NCBI GenBank assembly: GCA_035997045.1 | Contig: DASYIY010000053.1 | Coordinates: 1 to 37,845 of the forward strand | Reading direction: 5' to 3' | Origin: VRUE01 sp035997045 | GTDB lineage: Bacteria > Actinomycetota > Thermoleophilia > Solirubrobacterales > 70-9 | DNA length: 37,845 bases | Shown here: positions 15,097 to 23,481 of the stretch, piece after piece | How positions within the stretch are numbered: position 1 is the stretch's first letter | How the letters are laid out: every line of letters begins with the position of its first letter | Notes under the pieces: model-generated | Seen by the model: only the letters and a program-made list of their open reading frames with translations | Databases searched by the model: none | Told to the model about the DNA's origin: nothing | Translations under genes and position numbers: made by a program

Positions 15097-16280
15097 CCGG
15101 TTCCGGCGCCGCCGGCCGGCCCACTCGGAGTGCCGGCTTTGGCGCCTTCTTCGGTTTCGCCACCGCCGACGGCCTTGCCGTTGACTTCCTTGACGAAGCT
15201 CATCCAGTCGCTGTAGGTGCCGAGCGCGGCCTCGAGCTGGTCGCCGCGGGCTTTGGCCACGCCGCCGGTGCCGTAGAGCTTCGCCCAGATGATCCGAGGG
15301 GAGACCCCGCGCTGGGTGACGACGACCTTCTTCAGCGACCCGTCCAGGTAGCTACCCAGCTTGGCGCTGATTTCGGGGCCCGAGAATTTGAGCGTCCAGT
15401 CGTGCAGCGGGCAGTAGTAGTCGTAGGGGTCGGGGACGCCGACGAGGTAGGGGATCGCCGGGCCGAAGAAGACGTTCTGGACGCTCTCGGTGTGGCCCCC
15501 CGAGCAGGCGGAGAAATAGGTTTCGGCGATCTTGCCGCCGTACATCAGGACCTGGCCCCTGGTCGCGTCGGCCGCGGCGTCGGTCGACGCGGTCTCGCTT
15601 TCGAGCCCGTTGTAGACCTGGCTGCGGGTGTCGTTGTAGAGGCCGAAGCCGTTGCCGCCGACGTTGACGCTGAGGGCGAAGGAGCGCGCCGCCACCGCCT
15701 GCGCCTCGAGCGCCGCCGCCGGCCAGGAGGGCGGCGACTCGTTCGGGATCACGCCCTTGACGTACTGATCGACGGGCAGCGCGTTGATCGCGTTGAGGGC
15801 GCCGGCGTCGCTGTCAGTCGGCACCACCTCGAGCGCGCCGCGGTAGGTGCCGATGCCGGCGATCGCGATCCGCCCGTGGCCGGCAGCGCGCAGCTTGCGC
15901 CCGCAGTCGGCCAGCGGCGCGCCGGCGGAGCTGCGCAGCTTGACGCTGGAGCCGCTGCGGTGGGCCTCGTAGCTGCGGCTCGGATCGAGCGCCTGGCCGC
16001 AGGCGCTGGTGGCGCCGCTGAAGCCGACGTCAGCGCCGGAGATGTCGAGCAGGACGCGGACGATTCGCACCCCGTCCACCTGGCCGATGCTCGTCCCCGA
16101 GTAGTAGTGGCCGAGGATGAAGCGGTAGTCCTTGCCGTGCTTGGCGTAGCCGTAGGCGCCGTACTGGCTCATCCCGACGCCGTGGCCGAAGCCGTGTCCC
16201 TTGACCAGCCAGGAGACGCTCGCGCTCGCGCTGGAGGCGAGAAGGAAGAAGAGGACCAGAGCTGTGAGGCGAATTCGCAT
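15093..16280 (-). CDS. Secreted SpoIID/LytB-domain protein
   Basis: A 395-aa exported protein: signal peptide MRIRLTALVLFFLLASSASA, then a glycine-rich GHGFGHGVGMSQYGAYGYA segment typical of SpoIID-like proteins. The SpoIID domain core is PVDQYVKGVIPNESPPSWP and EAQAVAARSFAL, with the putative catalytic Glu, and SACSGGHTESV follows. SpoIID is a lytic transglycosylase acting on denuded peptidoglycan during sporulation. Homologues without sporulation context are common in Actinobacteria, and no sporulation genes are seen here. The C-terminus is a Gly/Glu-rich low-complexity tail. Probable role: cell wall remodelling. Confidence 0.85.
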   Translation of the reverse strand: MRIRLTALVLFFLLASSASASVSWLVKGHGFGHGVGMSQYGAYGYAKHGKDYRFILGHYYSGTSIGQVDGVRIVRVLLDISGADVGFSGATSACGQALDPSRSYEAHRSGSSVKLRSSAGAPLADCGRKLRAAGHGRIAIAGIGTYRGALEVVPTDSDAGALNAINALPVDQYVKGVIPNESPPSWPAAALEAQAVAARSFALSVNVGGNGFGLYNDTRSQVYNGLESETASTDAAADATRGQVLMYGGKIAETYFSACSGGHTESVQNVFFGPAIPYLVGVPDPYDYYCPLHDWTLKFSGPEISAKLGSYLDGSLKKVVVTQRGVSPRIIWAKLYGTGGVAKARGDQLEAALGTYSDWMSFVKEVNGKAVGGGETEEGAKAGTPSGPAGGAGTG

Positions 16281-16338
16281 CTTCGATTCAACAGGTTCGA
16301 GATGGAGGAGTCTCGGCCTGCTCTACCCTTCGATCTAA

Positions 16339-17766
16339 GTGCAAGCGTCAGACCACAAGCTCCTTGCCGCGGGTGAGTGGATCGAGACCGGCGAGTGGGG
16401 AGAGGTGAAGAGCCCCTATGACGGGACCGTCGTCGGCCGGGTCGCCGAAGGCGATGCCGGGCTGGTCGATCGCGCCGCCGTGGCCGCGCAGGAGGCCTTC
16501 GAGTCGGCCGACTTCCCCCAGCACGAGCGCGCCGCGGTGCTCGACCGGGCCGCCCACCTGGTCGGCGAGCGGACCGAGGACCTGGCGCTGGCGATCTGCG
16601 CCGAGGCCGGCAAGCCGTTGAAGACCGCCACGGTCGAGGCGGAACGCTGCGTCGACACGCTGACCTTCTCGGCGACCGAGGCCCGCAAGCTGACCGGCGG
16701 CACGGTGCCGATGGAGGCCTCGCCCGCCGGCGCCGGCAAGCTCGGCGTGATGCTGCGGGTTCCCTATGGCGTCGTCGGTGCGATCAGTCCCTTCAACTTC
16801 CCGCTCAACCTGGTCGCCCACAAGCTCGGCCCGGCGATCGCCGCCGGCAACGCGGTCGTGCTCAAGCCGGCTGGGCAAACGCCGATCTCGGCGCTGAAGC
16901 TGGCCGCGATCCTGCTCGAGGCGGGCCTGCCGGAGGCCTGGCTCAGCGTCATTCCCGGCCCCGGCTCGGAGGTCGGCAACGCGATCGTCGAGCACGAGCT
17001 GACCCGGGCGCTCAGCTTCACCGGCTCGGCCGGGGTCGGCTGGGGGATCCGCAGCAAAGTCCCTCATAAGAAGGTCAACCTCGAGCTCGGTTCTAACGCG
17101 CCGCTGATCGTCCACGCCGACGGCGATTGGCAGACGGCGGCCGACAAGGCGCAGATCCACGCCTTCTCCCACGCTGGCCAGAGCTGTATCTCGATCCAGC
17201 GGATGCTGATCCACGAGGAGATCGCCGACGCGTTCACCGAGCGCCTCGTCGCCAAGGTCGAGAAGCTGACCGTCGGCGACCCGCTCGATCCTGGGACCGA
17301 CGTCGGGCCGCTGATCACCGGCGATGACCGCGACCGGGTCAAGCAGTGGATCGACGAGGCGGTTGGCTCAGGGGCTGAGCTGCTGACCGGGGGGGAGCTG
17401 GTCGACGAGGGCCGTTGCCTGGCGCCCACCCTGCTCGGCTCCCCACCCCGCGACGCCAAGGTCTGGTGCGAGGAGATCTTCGGCCCGGTGGCGACGATCG
17501 ACCGCTTCTCTGATTTCGGCGCGGCGCTCCAGTCGGCCAATGACTCCAAGTTCGGCCTCCAGGCCGGCGTCTTCACCAGCGATATCGCCCGCGGCCTCGA
17601 GGCGGCTCGCACGCTCGAGTTCGGCGGCGTTCTGATCAACGAGGTGCCGACCTTCCGCGCCGATCAGATGCCCTACGGCGGGGTCAAGGACTCCGGCAAC
17701 ACCCGCGAGGGCCCGGCCTTCGCCGTCCAGGAGCTGACCGAGGAGCGCTTCGTAACCCTCCAGTAG
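16339..17766 (+). CDS. NAD(P)-dependent aldehyde dehydrogenase (lactaldehyde/glyceraldehyde-3-P type)
   Basis: A 475-aa aldehyde dehydrogenase. General base Glu249 (NLELGSNAP) and catalytic Cys283 (SHAGQSCISIQR) are present, with FTGSAGVG and EEIFGPVAT. The GSNAP form, LSFTGSAGVGWGI and QMPYGGVKDSGNTREGP match the group of lactaldehyde, non-phosphorylating GAPDH and sulfoacetaldehyde dehydrogenases rather than the enzyme at 4050-5648. GTG 16339 has a -10-like TACCCT 9 bases upstream and no ribosome binding site, so it is probably leaderless. Substrate undetermined. Confidence 0.88.
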   Translation: MQASDHKLLAAGEWIETGEWGEVKSPYDGTVVGRVAEGDAGLVDRAAVAAQEAFESADFPQHERAAVLDRAAHLVGERTEDLALAICAEAGKPLKTATVEAERCVDTLTFSATEARKLTGGTVPMEASPAGAGKLGVMLRVPYGVVGAISPFNFPLNLVAHKLGPAIAAGNAVVLKPAGQTPISALKLAAILLEAGLPEAWLSVIPGPGSEVGNAIVEHELTRALSFTGSAGVGWGIRSKVPHKKVNLELGSNAPLIVHADGDWQTAADKAQIHAFSHAGQSCISIQRMLIHEEIADAFTERLVAKVEKLTVGDPLDPGTDVGPLITGDDRDRVKQWIDEAVGSGAELLTGGELVDEGRCLAPTLLGSPPRDAKVWCEEIFGPVATIDRFSDFGAALQSANDSKFGLQAGVFTSDIARGLEAARTLEFGGVLINEVPTFRADQMPYGGVKDSGNTREGPAFAVQELTEERFVTLQ

Positions 17767-17794
17767 TTCGACTCTTTCAGTAGTAAAAATTGGG

Positions 17795-17800
17795 TACCCT
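17795..17800 (+). promoter_or_regulatory. -10 element upstream of the metallophosphoesterase gene
   Basis: TACCCT lies about 35 bases before the ATG, followed by an AAAGGGGAGAG ribosome binding site. In contrast to many neighbours, this gene has a conventional leader. No convincing -35 is visible. Confidence 0.4.
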
Positions 17801-17835
17801 CTCCCCACGTCCAGCGAGCAAAGGGGAGAGACGAG

Positions 17836-19713
17836 ATGAAGTCACGCGGTGTATTGGCCAGGGCGGGCGCCGCCCTGGGAGTCCTGGCGATGTTCTTGGC
17901 GATGGCGGCCGCGGGTAGCGCGGCGGTATCCGACACCGAAGGCCAGACCACGCTGGGACAGCGAATCGTGCCCGCTGCGCCGGGCGCTTATCGCTTCCTG
18001 CAGCTAGGCGGAGGCGAGCCGTACGCGGTGCGCGAAGAACTGGCCGCCGCCAACCCCGAACGCGCCGAAAAACGCACCTCGCTCTCCTACTTCGGCCAGC
18101 TCTCCGACTTCCAGCTCGCCGACGAGGAGTCTCCCGCTCGGCTCGAGATCATCGATCCGCTCTCGACCCCGCTCAACCTCCCCTTCGGCGCCGCCTGGCG
18201 GCCCTGGGAGGCGCTCGAGCCCCAGATCGACGACTCGATGATCCGCCAGATGGACCAGTTCGCCGCCGCCAGCCCCGTCGCCGACGGCAATGGCTCGCAC
18301 GATCCGATGGGCTTCACGATCGACACCGGCGACTCCGCCGATAACCAGCAGCTCAACGAGACCGAATGGGTGCGGACCCTGCTCGAGGGCGGCACGCTCA
18401 ATCCCAACAGCGGCGTCGACAAGAAAAAATATTCCAACCTGCTCTGCCCGAACCTGCTGGTGCCGGGCGCCGCCGAGGCCGCCCGCTACACCGGCGTCCA
18501 GGACTACAACGACTACCTCGAGGGCACCTTCCCGGAGTTCTATGACCCCAACAGCCCGGCGGGCCCGCACGCTGCCTGGCCCAAATACCCGGGCCTGATG
18601 GACAAGGCACAGCAGTCCTTCACCGCTGCCGGGCTGAAAGTTCCCTCCTACGTCGCCTTCGGCAACCACGACGCGCTCGTGCAGGGCAACGCGGCCTCGA
18701 ACGCCGCCTTCGAGGCGGTCGCGACGGGCTGCCTGAAGCCGATCGGCCCGGTGCCGAATCCCGAAAACGCGCTGTCGCTGGTGACCTCGCTGCTCAACCC
18801 GACGAACCTGCTCACCACCCTGCTGACCAAACCCCAGAACCTGATCATCGTCCCCGGAGACCCGAAGCGCCAGTCCGTCTCCAAGAAGCAGTTCAAGGAC
18901 ATCTTCAAGGCGGGCAGCCAGGCCGATGGCCACGGCTTCGACTACATCGAACCGGCCCAGGAAACGGCCTCCAAAGGCGCCGCCGGCTACTACTCCTGGA
19001 GCCCCGACCCGGGGATGCGCTTCATCGCCCTCGATACCGTCGCCGAGGCGGGCACGATCGTCACCCCGACCGGTCACTTCACCGCCGACGGCAACATCGA
19101 CGACCCACAGTTCAAATGGCTGGAAGGTCAGCTGAAAGCCGCGACCGAAGCGGACGAACTGGTGGTGCTCTTCAGCCACCACGCGCCGGAGAGCCTCACC
19201 GCCGACGCTCCCGACGAGCTGGCGCCGCCCTGCCTCCTAAACGATGCGCACGGGCACGACATCAATCCGGGCTGCGACCTCGACCCGCGCAACTCGCAGC
19301 CGATCCACCTCGAGGCGGACACGGTCGAAATGCTGCACAGGTTCCCGAACGTGATCGCCTGGGTCGCCGGCCACTCGCACGTCAACGTCGTCGACCCCTT
19401 CCCCAATCCAAGTGGACCGGGCGGCTTCTGGAGCATCCGAGTCGCCGCCGAGGCCGACTGGCCGCAGCAGAGCCGCCTGCTCCAGGTCTTCGACAACCAC
19501 GACGGCACCCTCTCGATCTTCGGCACGATCCTCGATCACACCGGGCAATCGGTGGCACCGCCGCCGGGCACGGCAGCGAGCGGCATGGACCTAAACGATC
19601 TCGCCTCGGTCGGCCGCACGATGTCCTTCAACGACCTGCAGTCCGGCGCCCCGGGAGGCGAAGGCGAAGCGAAAGACCGCAACGTCGAGCTGCTGGTCGA
19701 CGACCCGCGCTGA
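17836..19713 (+). CDS. Secreted metallophosphoesterase (PPA1498-like family)
   Basis: A 625-aa exported calcineurin-like phosphoesterase. The Sec signal peptide is MKSRGVLARAGAALGVLAMF followed by LAMAAAGSAA. Metal-binding blocks: LSDFQLADEESPARLE (Asp91, with Gln where DxH is usual), TIDTGDSADNQQ, FGNHDAL, FSHHAPES and WVAGHSHVNVV. This set, with SDFQ, fits the actinobacterial family typified by Propionibacterium PPA1498 (from memory). ATG 17836 has a strong ribosome binding site. A terminator hairpin follows. The substrate is likely a phosphodiester or nucleotide outside the membrane, but this is not shown. Confidence 0.85.
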   Translation: MKSRGVLARAGAALGVLAMFLAMAAAGSAAVSDTEGQTTLGQRIVPAAPGAYRFLQLGGGEPYAVREELAAANPERAEKRTSLSYFGQLSDFQLADEESPARLEIIDPLSTPLNLPFGAAWRPWEALEPQIDDSMIRQMDQFAAASPVADGNGSHDPMGFTIDTGDSADNQQLNETEWVRTLLEGGTLNPNSGVDKKKYSNLLCPNLLVPGAAEAARYTGVQDYNDYLEGTFPEFYDPNSPAGPHAAWPKYPGLMDKAQQSFTAAGLKVPSYVAFGNHDALVQGNAASNAAFEAVATGCLKPIGPVPNPENALSLVTSLLNPTNLLTTLLTKPQNLIIVPGDPKRQSVSKKQFKDIFKAGSQADGHGFDYIEPAQETASKGAAGYYSWSPDPGMRFIALDTVAEAGTIVTPTGHFTADGNIDDPQFKWLEGQLKAATEADELVVLFSHHAPESLTADAPDELAPPCLLNDAHGHDINPGCDLDPRNSQPIHLEADTVEMLHRFPNVIAWVAGHSHVNVVDPFPNPSGPGGFWSIRVAAEADWPQQSRLLQVFDNHDGTLSIFGTILDHTGQSVAPPPGTAASGMDLNDLASVGRTMSFNDLQSGAPGGEGEAKDRNVELLVDDPR

Positions 19714-19721
19714 CCGAAGCA

Positions 19722-19772
19722 CGAACTGCATCAAATTTCCGGTCCAGGAGGCCGGGAATTTGATGCAGTTCG
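19722..19772. terminator. Bidirectional terminator hairpin between convergent genes
   Basis: CGAACTGCATCAAATTTCC (19722-19740) pairs with GGGAATTTGATGCAGTTCG (19754-19772): 19 bp with one T/G pair, loop 13 bases. It is relatively AT-rich for this genome and sits in the 72-base gap between the metallophosphoesterase and fumC stops. Confidence 0.75.
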
Positions 19773-19785
19773 CCAGGAGTGGCGG

Positions 19786-21099
19786 CTACTCGTGCGGGTG
19801 GGCCATGCGGCGGTGATCGAGCGCCTGCTCGAGCACCGAGGGCTCGACGCCCTGCTCGAGTGCGACCTCGCGCAGGGAGCGGCCTGACTCGGCTGCGGTC
19901 TTGACGATGTCGGCGGCGCGGTCGTAGCCGATGTGGGGGTTGAGCGCGGTCGCCGTGGCGAGGGTCGCCTCGGCGTGGCGCGTCGTCATCTCCTCATTGG
20001 CCTCGATCCCGGCCACGCACTTCTCGCCCAGCAGGCGCGAGGCTGAGGCGAGCAGCTTGATCGAGTCGAGCAGGTTGCGGGCGATCAGCGGCACCCGCAC
20101 GTTGAGCTCGAACTGGCCCTGGCTGCCGGCGACGGTGATCGCGGTGTCGTTGCCGATCACCTGGGCGGCGACCTGGATCACGACCTCGGGGATCACCGGG
20201 TTGACCTTGCCGGGCATGATCGAGGAGCCCTTCTGCAGCTCCGGCAGGCGCAGCTCGGCGAGGCCGGCTCGCGGGCCCGAGCCCATCAGCGCCAGGTCGT
20301 TGGCGATCTTGTTGAGCGAGACGGCGTAGACCTTGAGCGCTCCGGAGAGCTCTACCAGCGAGTCGCGGTTGCCCTGCGCCTCGAAGGGATCGAGCGGCTC
20401 GGAGATCTCCAGGCCGGTCTCGCCGGCCAGCTTCGCCCGCACCTTGGCGGCGAACTCGGGGTGGGTGTTGAGGCCGGTGCCGGTGGCGGTGCCGCCGAGC
20501 GGGATCTGGCCGACGCGGCGCAGCGTTGCCTCGACCCGCTGCACGCCGAGCCGCACTTGGGCGGTGTAGCCGCCGAACTCCTGGCCAAGGGTGACCGGGA
20601 CCGCGTCCATCAGGTGGGTGCGCCCGGCCTTGACCACGTCGGCGAACTGCGTCGCCTTGGCCTCCAAGGCCGCCTCGAGCCCGCCCATTGCCGGCAGCAG
20701 GTCGTGCGTGACCTCGGCCAGCGCCGCCAGGTGCACGGCGGAGGGGAAGACGTCGTTGGAGGACTGGCCCATGTTGACGTGGTCGTTGGCGTGGACCCCC
20801 TCGCCGGCCAGCTTGGCGATCACCTCGTTGGCGTTCATGTTCGAGGAGGTGCCGGAGCCGGTCTGGAAGACGTCGACCGGAAACTGGTCGTCGTGTTCGC
20901 CCGCGGCGATCGCGTCGCCCGCGGTGGCGATCCGCTCGGCCAGATCCTTGTCGAGGCCGCCGAGCTCGCCGTTGACCGAGGCGGCGGCGCCCTTCAGCCG
21001 GCCCAGCCAGCGTACGACCGGAACGGGGACGCGCTCGCCCGAAACCGGGAAATTGTCGACGGCCTTGGTGGTCTCGCCACCCCAGAGCTGCTCAGTCAA
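19786..21099 (-). CDS. fumC: Class II fumarate hydratase (fumarase/aspartase family)
   Basis: A 437-aa enzyme of the fumarase II/aspartase superfamily, most likely converting fumarate to malate in the TCA cycle. Family motifs: GSGTSSNMNANEV (81-93), NMGQSSNDVFPS, GRTHLMDAVP (159-168) and the signature loop GSSIMPGKVNP (291-301). The G in MPGKVNP, His in THLMD and GQFELNV favour fumarase, though PVIPEVVIQV is aspartase-like. It is about 25-30 residues shorter than E. coli FumC. The start is TTG 21099 with a GGAGG ribosome binding site 9 bases upstream; an in-frame ATG is not available there. Aspartate ammonia-lyase remains the alternative. Confidence 0.82.
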   Translation of the reverse strand: MTEQLWGGETTKAVDNFPVSGERVPVPVVRWLGRLKGAAASVNGELGGLDKDLAERIATAGDAIAAGEHDDQFPVDVFQTGSGTSSNMNANEVIAKLAGEGVHANDHVNMGQSSNDVFPSAVHLAALAEVTHDLLPAMGGLEAALEAKATQFADVVKAGRTHLMDAVPVTLGQEFGGYTAQVRLGVQRVEATLRRVGQIPLGGTATGTGLNTHPEFAAKVRAKLAGETGLEISEPLDPFEAQGNRDSLVELSGALKVYAVSLNKIANDLALMGSGPRAGLAELRLPELQKGSSIMPGKVNPVIPEVVIQVAAQVIGNDTAITVAGSQGQFELNVRVPLIARNLLDSIKLLASASRLLGEKCVAGIEANEEMTTRHAEATLATATALNPHIGYDRAADIVKTAAESGRSLREVALEQGVEPSVLEQALDHRRMAHPHE

Positions 21100-21189
21100 A
21101 AGTCGTTGCCTCCATCGATTCGTTGTCCAGGCAGCGTATTGGAGCCGGTTTGTATGAGGGCCCCGTAACTGTGAAGTCCGAAGACTCGG

Positions 21190-22989
21190 TCAGCCACTCC
21201 GCGCGGGCGGAGCTGGAATCGTGAGCAATCGCACTCGGGCCCGACCCTTGCCGTCTTGCAGGCGGGCGCTGACCCGGTACCGGCCGGGGGCGAGCGAGGG
21301 CAGATCGACGGCGAGCCGCCCCGCCCCGCCGGCCTCCACCGCGAGCGTTTTCACCAGCTTCCAGTGGCGATGCGGCTCGTCCAGGCGCCGCCTGATCTTT
21401 ACCACGGCCCTCGCCGGCCCGGAGAAGGACAGGACCAGCTTGTGGCGACTGAGCCGAGCGATCCTCAGCTCTGCGAGTGGTGCGGGAGCGGGCGGCGAGC
21501 TTCGCCGCTCGGCGGTGCGCCCCGCTCCCGGCTCCTCTCCGCCGGGCTCGCCGTTCGAGGGGTCGCAGGGAGACAGCTGGCGGATGTAGACCTCCGCCGG
21601 TTCTTCCCCGCTTGGCCCCTCGGGCGGCGCCTGGCCGAACAGGTTGGTGGCGCGGCTGGCGAAAGCCACCCGGCAGCCGTTGGCCGAGATCGCGGCCTGC
21701 TGGAGTTCTCCGTCTGCCGGGGTGCCGGTGGCGCCGCTTGCCCGGTCGAGCAGCGAGACCGCTCCGGTATCGAGGTTGCGCAGGTAGAGGTGGAAGCCGT
21801 TTGGGTTGGGGAATTCCGCCGCGAAGACGACCTTGCGCCCGTCGCCGCTGGCCCCGAAGGAGCCGTAGGCGAAGTTGGCCAGCTCGCCTTCCTTCTCGGT
21901 CACCAGCGTCATCGTCGCCGGGTCCGAGCAGCGGTTCGCGACGTAGGTCTGTTCGCCGGCGATCGCCAGCGGCGAAGGCAGCAGGAGGTTGAAGGCGAGC
22001 GAGCCGAACTCGACCTCGCACCCCTCTCCGCCGGCGAGGGCCGGCAGGTAGGAGCCCCTGTCGCCCGGTTCGCCGAGGGCGTTCTGGCTGACCAGCGTCG
22101 TCGTTGCGCTCTGCAGGTCACGCAGGTAGACGTGTTCGGAGGCGCTGTCTTCGACGCCGGCGACGAGGTTGGCCGCGTGCGAGGCAAAGGTGACGTAGCG
22201 GCCGTCGTCGGAGATCGAGCCGGCTTCGCTCGGTTTGTCGGCCAGCTCCCCCGCGGCGCCGCTCGCCCGGCTGACCGCGGTGGTGGTGTCCGTCTGCGTA
22301 TCGCGGACGTACATCGTGGCGATCGCGGTTTCGGCGTGGTCGCCATCGGGGTCTTCGAGGTTCGCCACGCTCGCGCCGAAGAGGACGTAGCGCCCGTCAG
22401 CGGAGATCGCCGCCGCCGTCGCGCCGCGGCTGAGGATCTCCCCGCCGGCCCCGCTGACGCGGTCGACCAGCTCGGTCTCCCCGCTCTGCAGGTCGCGCCG
22501 GTAGACGTGCTGTTCGCCCGTTTCTTCGCCGGGCAGGGTGGTGCCGAGGTTGGTCGCGGCGGAGCTGAAGAGGACGTAGCGGCCGTCGCCGGAGAGCGCG
22601 AAGCCGGCGATGCCGGGTTCGCCCGCCGGCTCACCGGCCGCACCGTCGGCGCGGCTGACCAGGATCAGCTCGCCGCTGTCGAGGTCCTTGACGAAGCCCT
22701 CGACCGCGCCCGCGGGCCCCTGCTCGCCGAGGTTGGTGGAGGCGGTTTCGAAGCCGACGTAGCGCCCGTCGTCGGAGATCGAGACCGGTGTGTATTCGCC
22801 CGTGCCTTCGCCGTCGGCGTAGGCGCCGGCCGGCGTCGCCGAGGCGGGGAAAGTCTCGCCGGGTGTTTCGGGGCTGGCGGCCCCTGCGCTCGCCGGGAAG
22901 ATGGCGAGCACCGCCGCCAGCAATACCGCCGATGCGAGTGTGGTGTGTCTGGGCGCCTGCGCGCAGGCCCTGACCAGGTTCTGGAACAT
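21190..22989 (-). CDS. Secreted TolB/PD40-type beta-propeller protein under cobalamin riboswitch control
   Basis: A 599-aa exported protein. The signal peptide covers about residues 1-38 (LASAVLLAAVLAIFPASAGA). Then come six PD40/WD40-like blades, each with an (S/A)xSxDGRYVxFxS motif (for example SISDDGRYVGFET, ALSGDGRYVLFSS, AISADGRYVLFGA). A Pro/Gly/Glu-rich linker and a C-terminal Ig-like beta domain (about 515-599) follow. Start ATG 22989 has ribosome binding site GGAAAGGGG; the open frame to 23109 runs through the riboswitch and is rejected. A cobalamin riboswitch lies just upstream and the divergent gene encodes a transcobalamin-like protein, so a role in B12 capture or handling at the cell surface is inferred. 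TolB-like propellers usually scaffold envelope complexes. Direct B12 binding is not evident. Confidence 0.8.
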   Translation of the reverse strand: MFQNLVRACAQAPRHTTLASAVLLAAVLAIFPASAGAASPETPGETFPASATPAGAYADGEGTGEYTPVSISDDGRYVGFETASTNLGEQGPAGAVEGFVKDLDSGELILVSRADGAAGEPAGEPGIAGFALSGDGRYVLFSSAATNLGTTLPGEETGEQHVYRRDLQSGETELVDRVSGAGGEILSRGATAAAISADGRYVLFGASVANLEDPDGDHAETAIATMYVRDTQTDTTTAVSRASGAAGELADKPSEAGSISDDGRYVTFASHAANLVAGVEDSASEHVYLRDLQSATTTLVSQNALGEPGDRGSYLPALAGGEGCEVEFGSLAFNLLLPSPLAIAGEQTYVANRCSDPATMTLVTEKEGELANFAYGSFGASGDGRKVVFAAEFPNPNGFHLYLRNLDTGAVSLLDRASGATGTPADGELQQAAISANGCRVAFASRATNLFGQAPPEGPSGEEPAEVYIRQLSPCDPSNGEPGGEEPGAGRTAERRSSPPAPAPLAELRIARLSRHKLVLSFSGPARAVVKIRRRLDEPHRHWKLVKTLAVEAGGAGRLAVDLPSLAPGRYRVSARLQDGKGRARVRLLTIPAPPARSG

Positions 22990-22995
22990 CCGCAA

Positions 22996-23011
22996 CCCCT
23001 TTCCGCGAGGG
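22996..23011 (-). promoter_or_regulatory. Ribosome-binding-site hairpin in the riboswitch expression platform
   Basis: On the minus strand CCCTCGCGGAAAGGGG contains the Shine-Dalgarno GGAAAGGGG, whose AGGG can pair with the preceding CCCT. The identical 16 bases occur before the DUF4430-like gene (25152-25167). This suggests translational control by sequestering the site. Confidence 0.5.
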
Positions 23012-23024
23012 TGTCTAGATGGAG

Positions 23025-23178
23025 GGATCGGAGGGAGGTCTCCTGGCTTCCGAGCGTTTCTCGTCGCGCCTTCCCGGCTCTCGCCAGTGGCTGCACGGCG
23101 TGCGTGCAACGAGCTTCTCCTCGGTCACAGTGGCGGGACCGCGCCGGCATCTCACCGGACTTCCCTGTCCACCGATCC
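23025..23178 (-). ncRNA. Cobalamin riboswitch (copy 1) upstream of the beta-propeller gene
   Basis: The minus strand shows the full cobalamin aptamer. Closing stem GGATCGGTGG / CCTCCGATCC (23178-23169 with 23034-23025); core CCGGTGAGATGCCGG, then CCCGCCACTGTGA; AGCCACTGGC; CCGGGAAGGCG; and the B12 box AGCCAGGAGACCT at 23048-23036. High cobalamin is expected to repress the downstream secreted protein. It is closely similar to the copy at 24978-25136. Confidence 0.93.
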
Positions 23179-23197
23179 TTGGCTTTCGTTGGCGCCG

Positions 23198-23203
23198 AAC
23201 CTA
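23198..23203 (-). promoter_or_regulatory. -10 element for riboswitch copy 1
   Basis: TAGGTT on the minus strand, about 20 bases upstream of the aptamer's closing stem. The identical hexamer on the plus strand at 23249-23254 serves the divergent riboswitch. Confidence 0.5.
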
Positions 23204-23248
23204 TCGGAGATCCGGCCAGAGCGGTCGCGGTTCCGCCGCCCCCGCTAT

Positions 23249-23254
23249 TAGGTT
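23249..23254 (+). promoter_or_regulatory. -10 element for riboswitch copy 2
   Basis: TAGGTT ends 6 bases before 23261, the first base of the aptamer's closing stem, so transcription probably starts at the aptamer itself. No clear -35 is seen. Confidence 0.55.
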
Positions 23255-23260
23255 GAAAAA

Positions 23261-23370
23261 GTCAAGCGGTGAGGGAACCCGGTGAGAATCCGGGACTGAC
23301 GCGCAGCGGTGATGGGGTGCGGGCGGCATCGAGGCCCGCGACCACCGAGTCCGAATGCTCGCCGCCTGAC
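23261..23370 (+). ncRNA. Cobalamin riboswitch (copy 2, compact form) upstream of the transcobalamin-like gene
   Basis: An aptamer of about 110 bases. The closing stem GTCAAGCGGTGAG (23261-23273) pairs with CTCGCCGCCTGAC (23358-23370). Core GGGAACCCGGTGAGAATCC, then GGGACTGACGCGCAGCGGTG, then GAGTCCGAATGCTCGCCG in the place of the B12 box. It lacks the peripheral elements of copies 1 and 3 and may belong to a different cobalamin riboswitch class, possibly with different ligand preference. Confidence 0.85.
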
Positions 23371-23413
23371 GCAGACATAAGGACCCTGTTTCGCGAACGG
23401 ACGGTCGGTCTTC

Positions 23414-23474
23414 ATCCCCTTTGCATCGCTGCGGTGGGGACGGGAACCCGTCGCCGTCCCCAATCAGAAGGAGA
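23414..23474 (+). promoter_or_regulatory. Expression platform of riboswitch copy 2 (hairpin, anti-SD and SD)
   Basis: A hairpin GGGGACGG / CCGTCCCC (23436-23443 with 23454-23461) sits 4 bases before the strong ribosome binding site AGAAGGAGA (23466-23474). ATCCCCTT (23414-23421) can pair with AAGGAGAT of that site (7 of 8) or with the hairpin's left arm. This arrangement suggests ligand-controlled access to the ribosome binding site. Confidence 0.5.
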
Positions 23475-23481
23475 TCCATCG

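Noticed and set aside
22990..23109. N-terminal extension of the beta-propeller frame
   Set aside because: It translates the cobalamin aptamer. ATG 22989 has a ribosome binding site and begins the signal peptide.
23269..23481. N-terminal extension of the transcobalamin-like frame
   Set aside because: It overlaps the riboswitch aptamer and platform. The start at 23482 has a strong ribosome binding site and a signal peptide directly after it.
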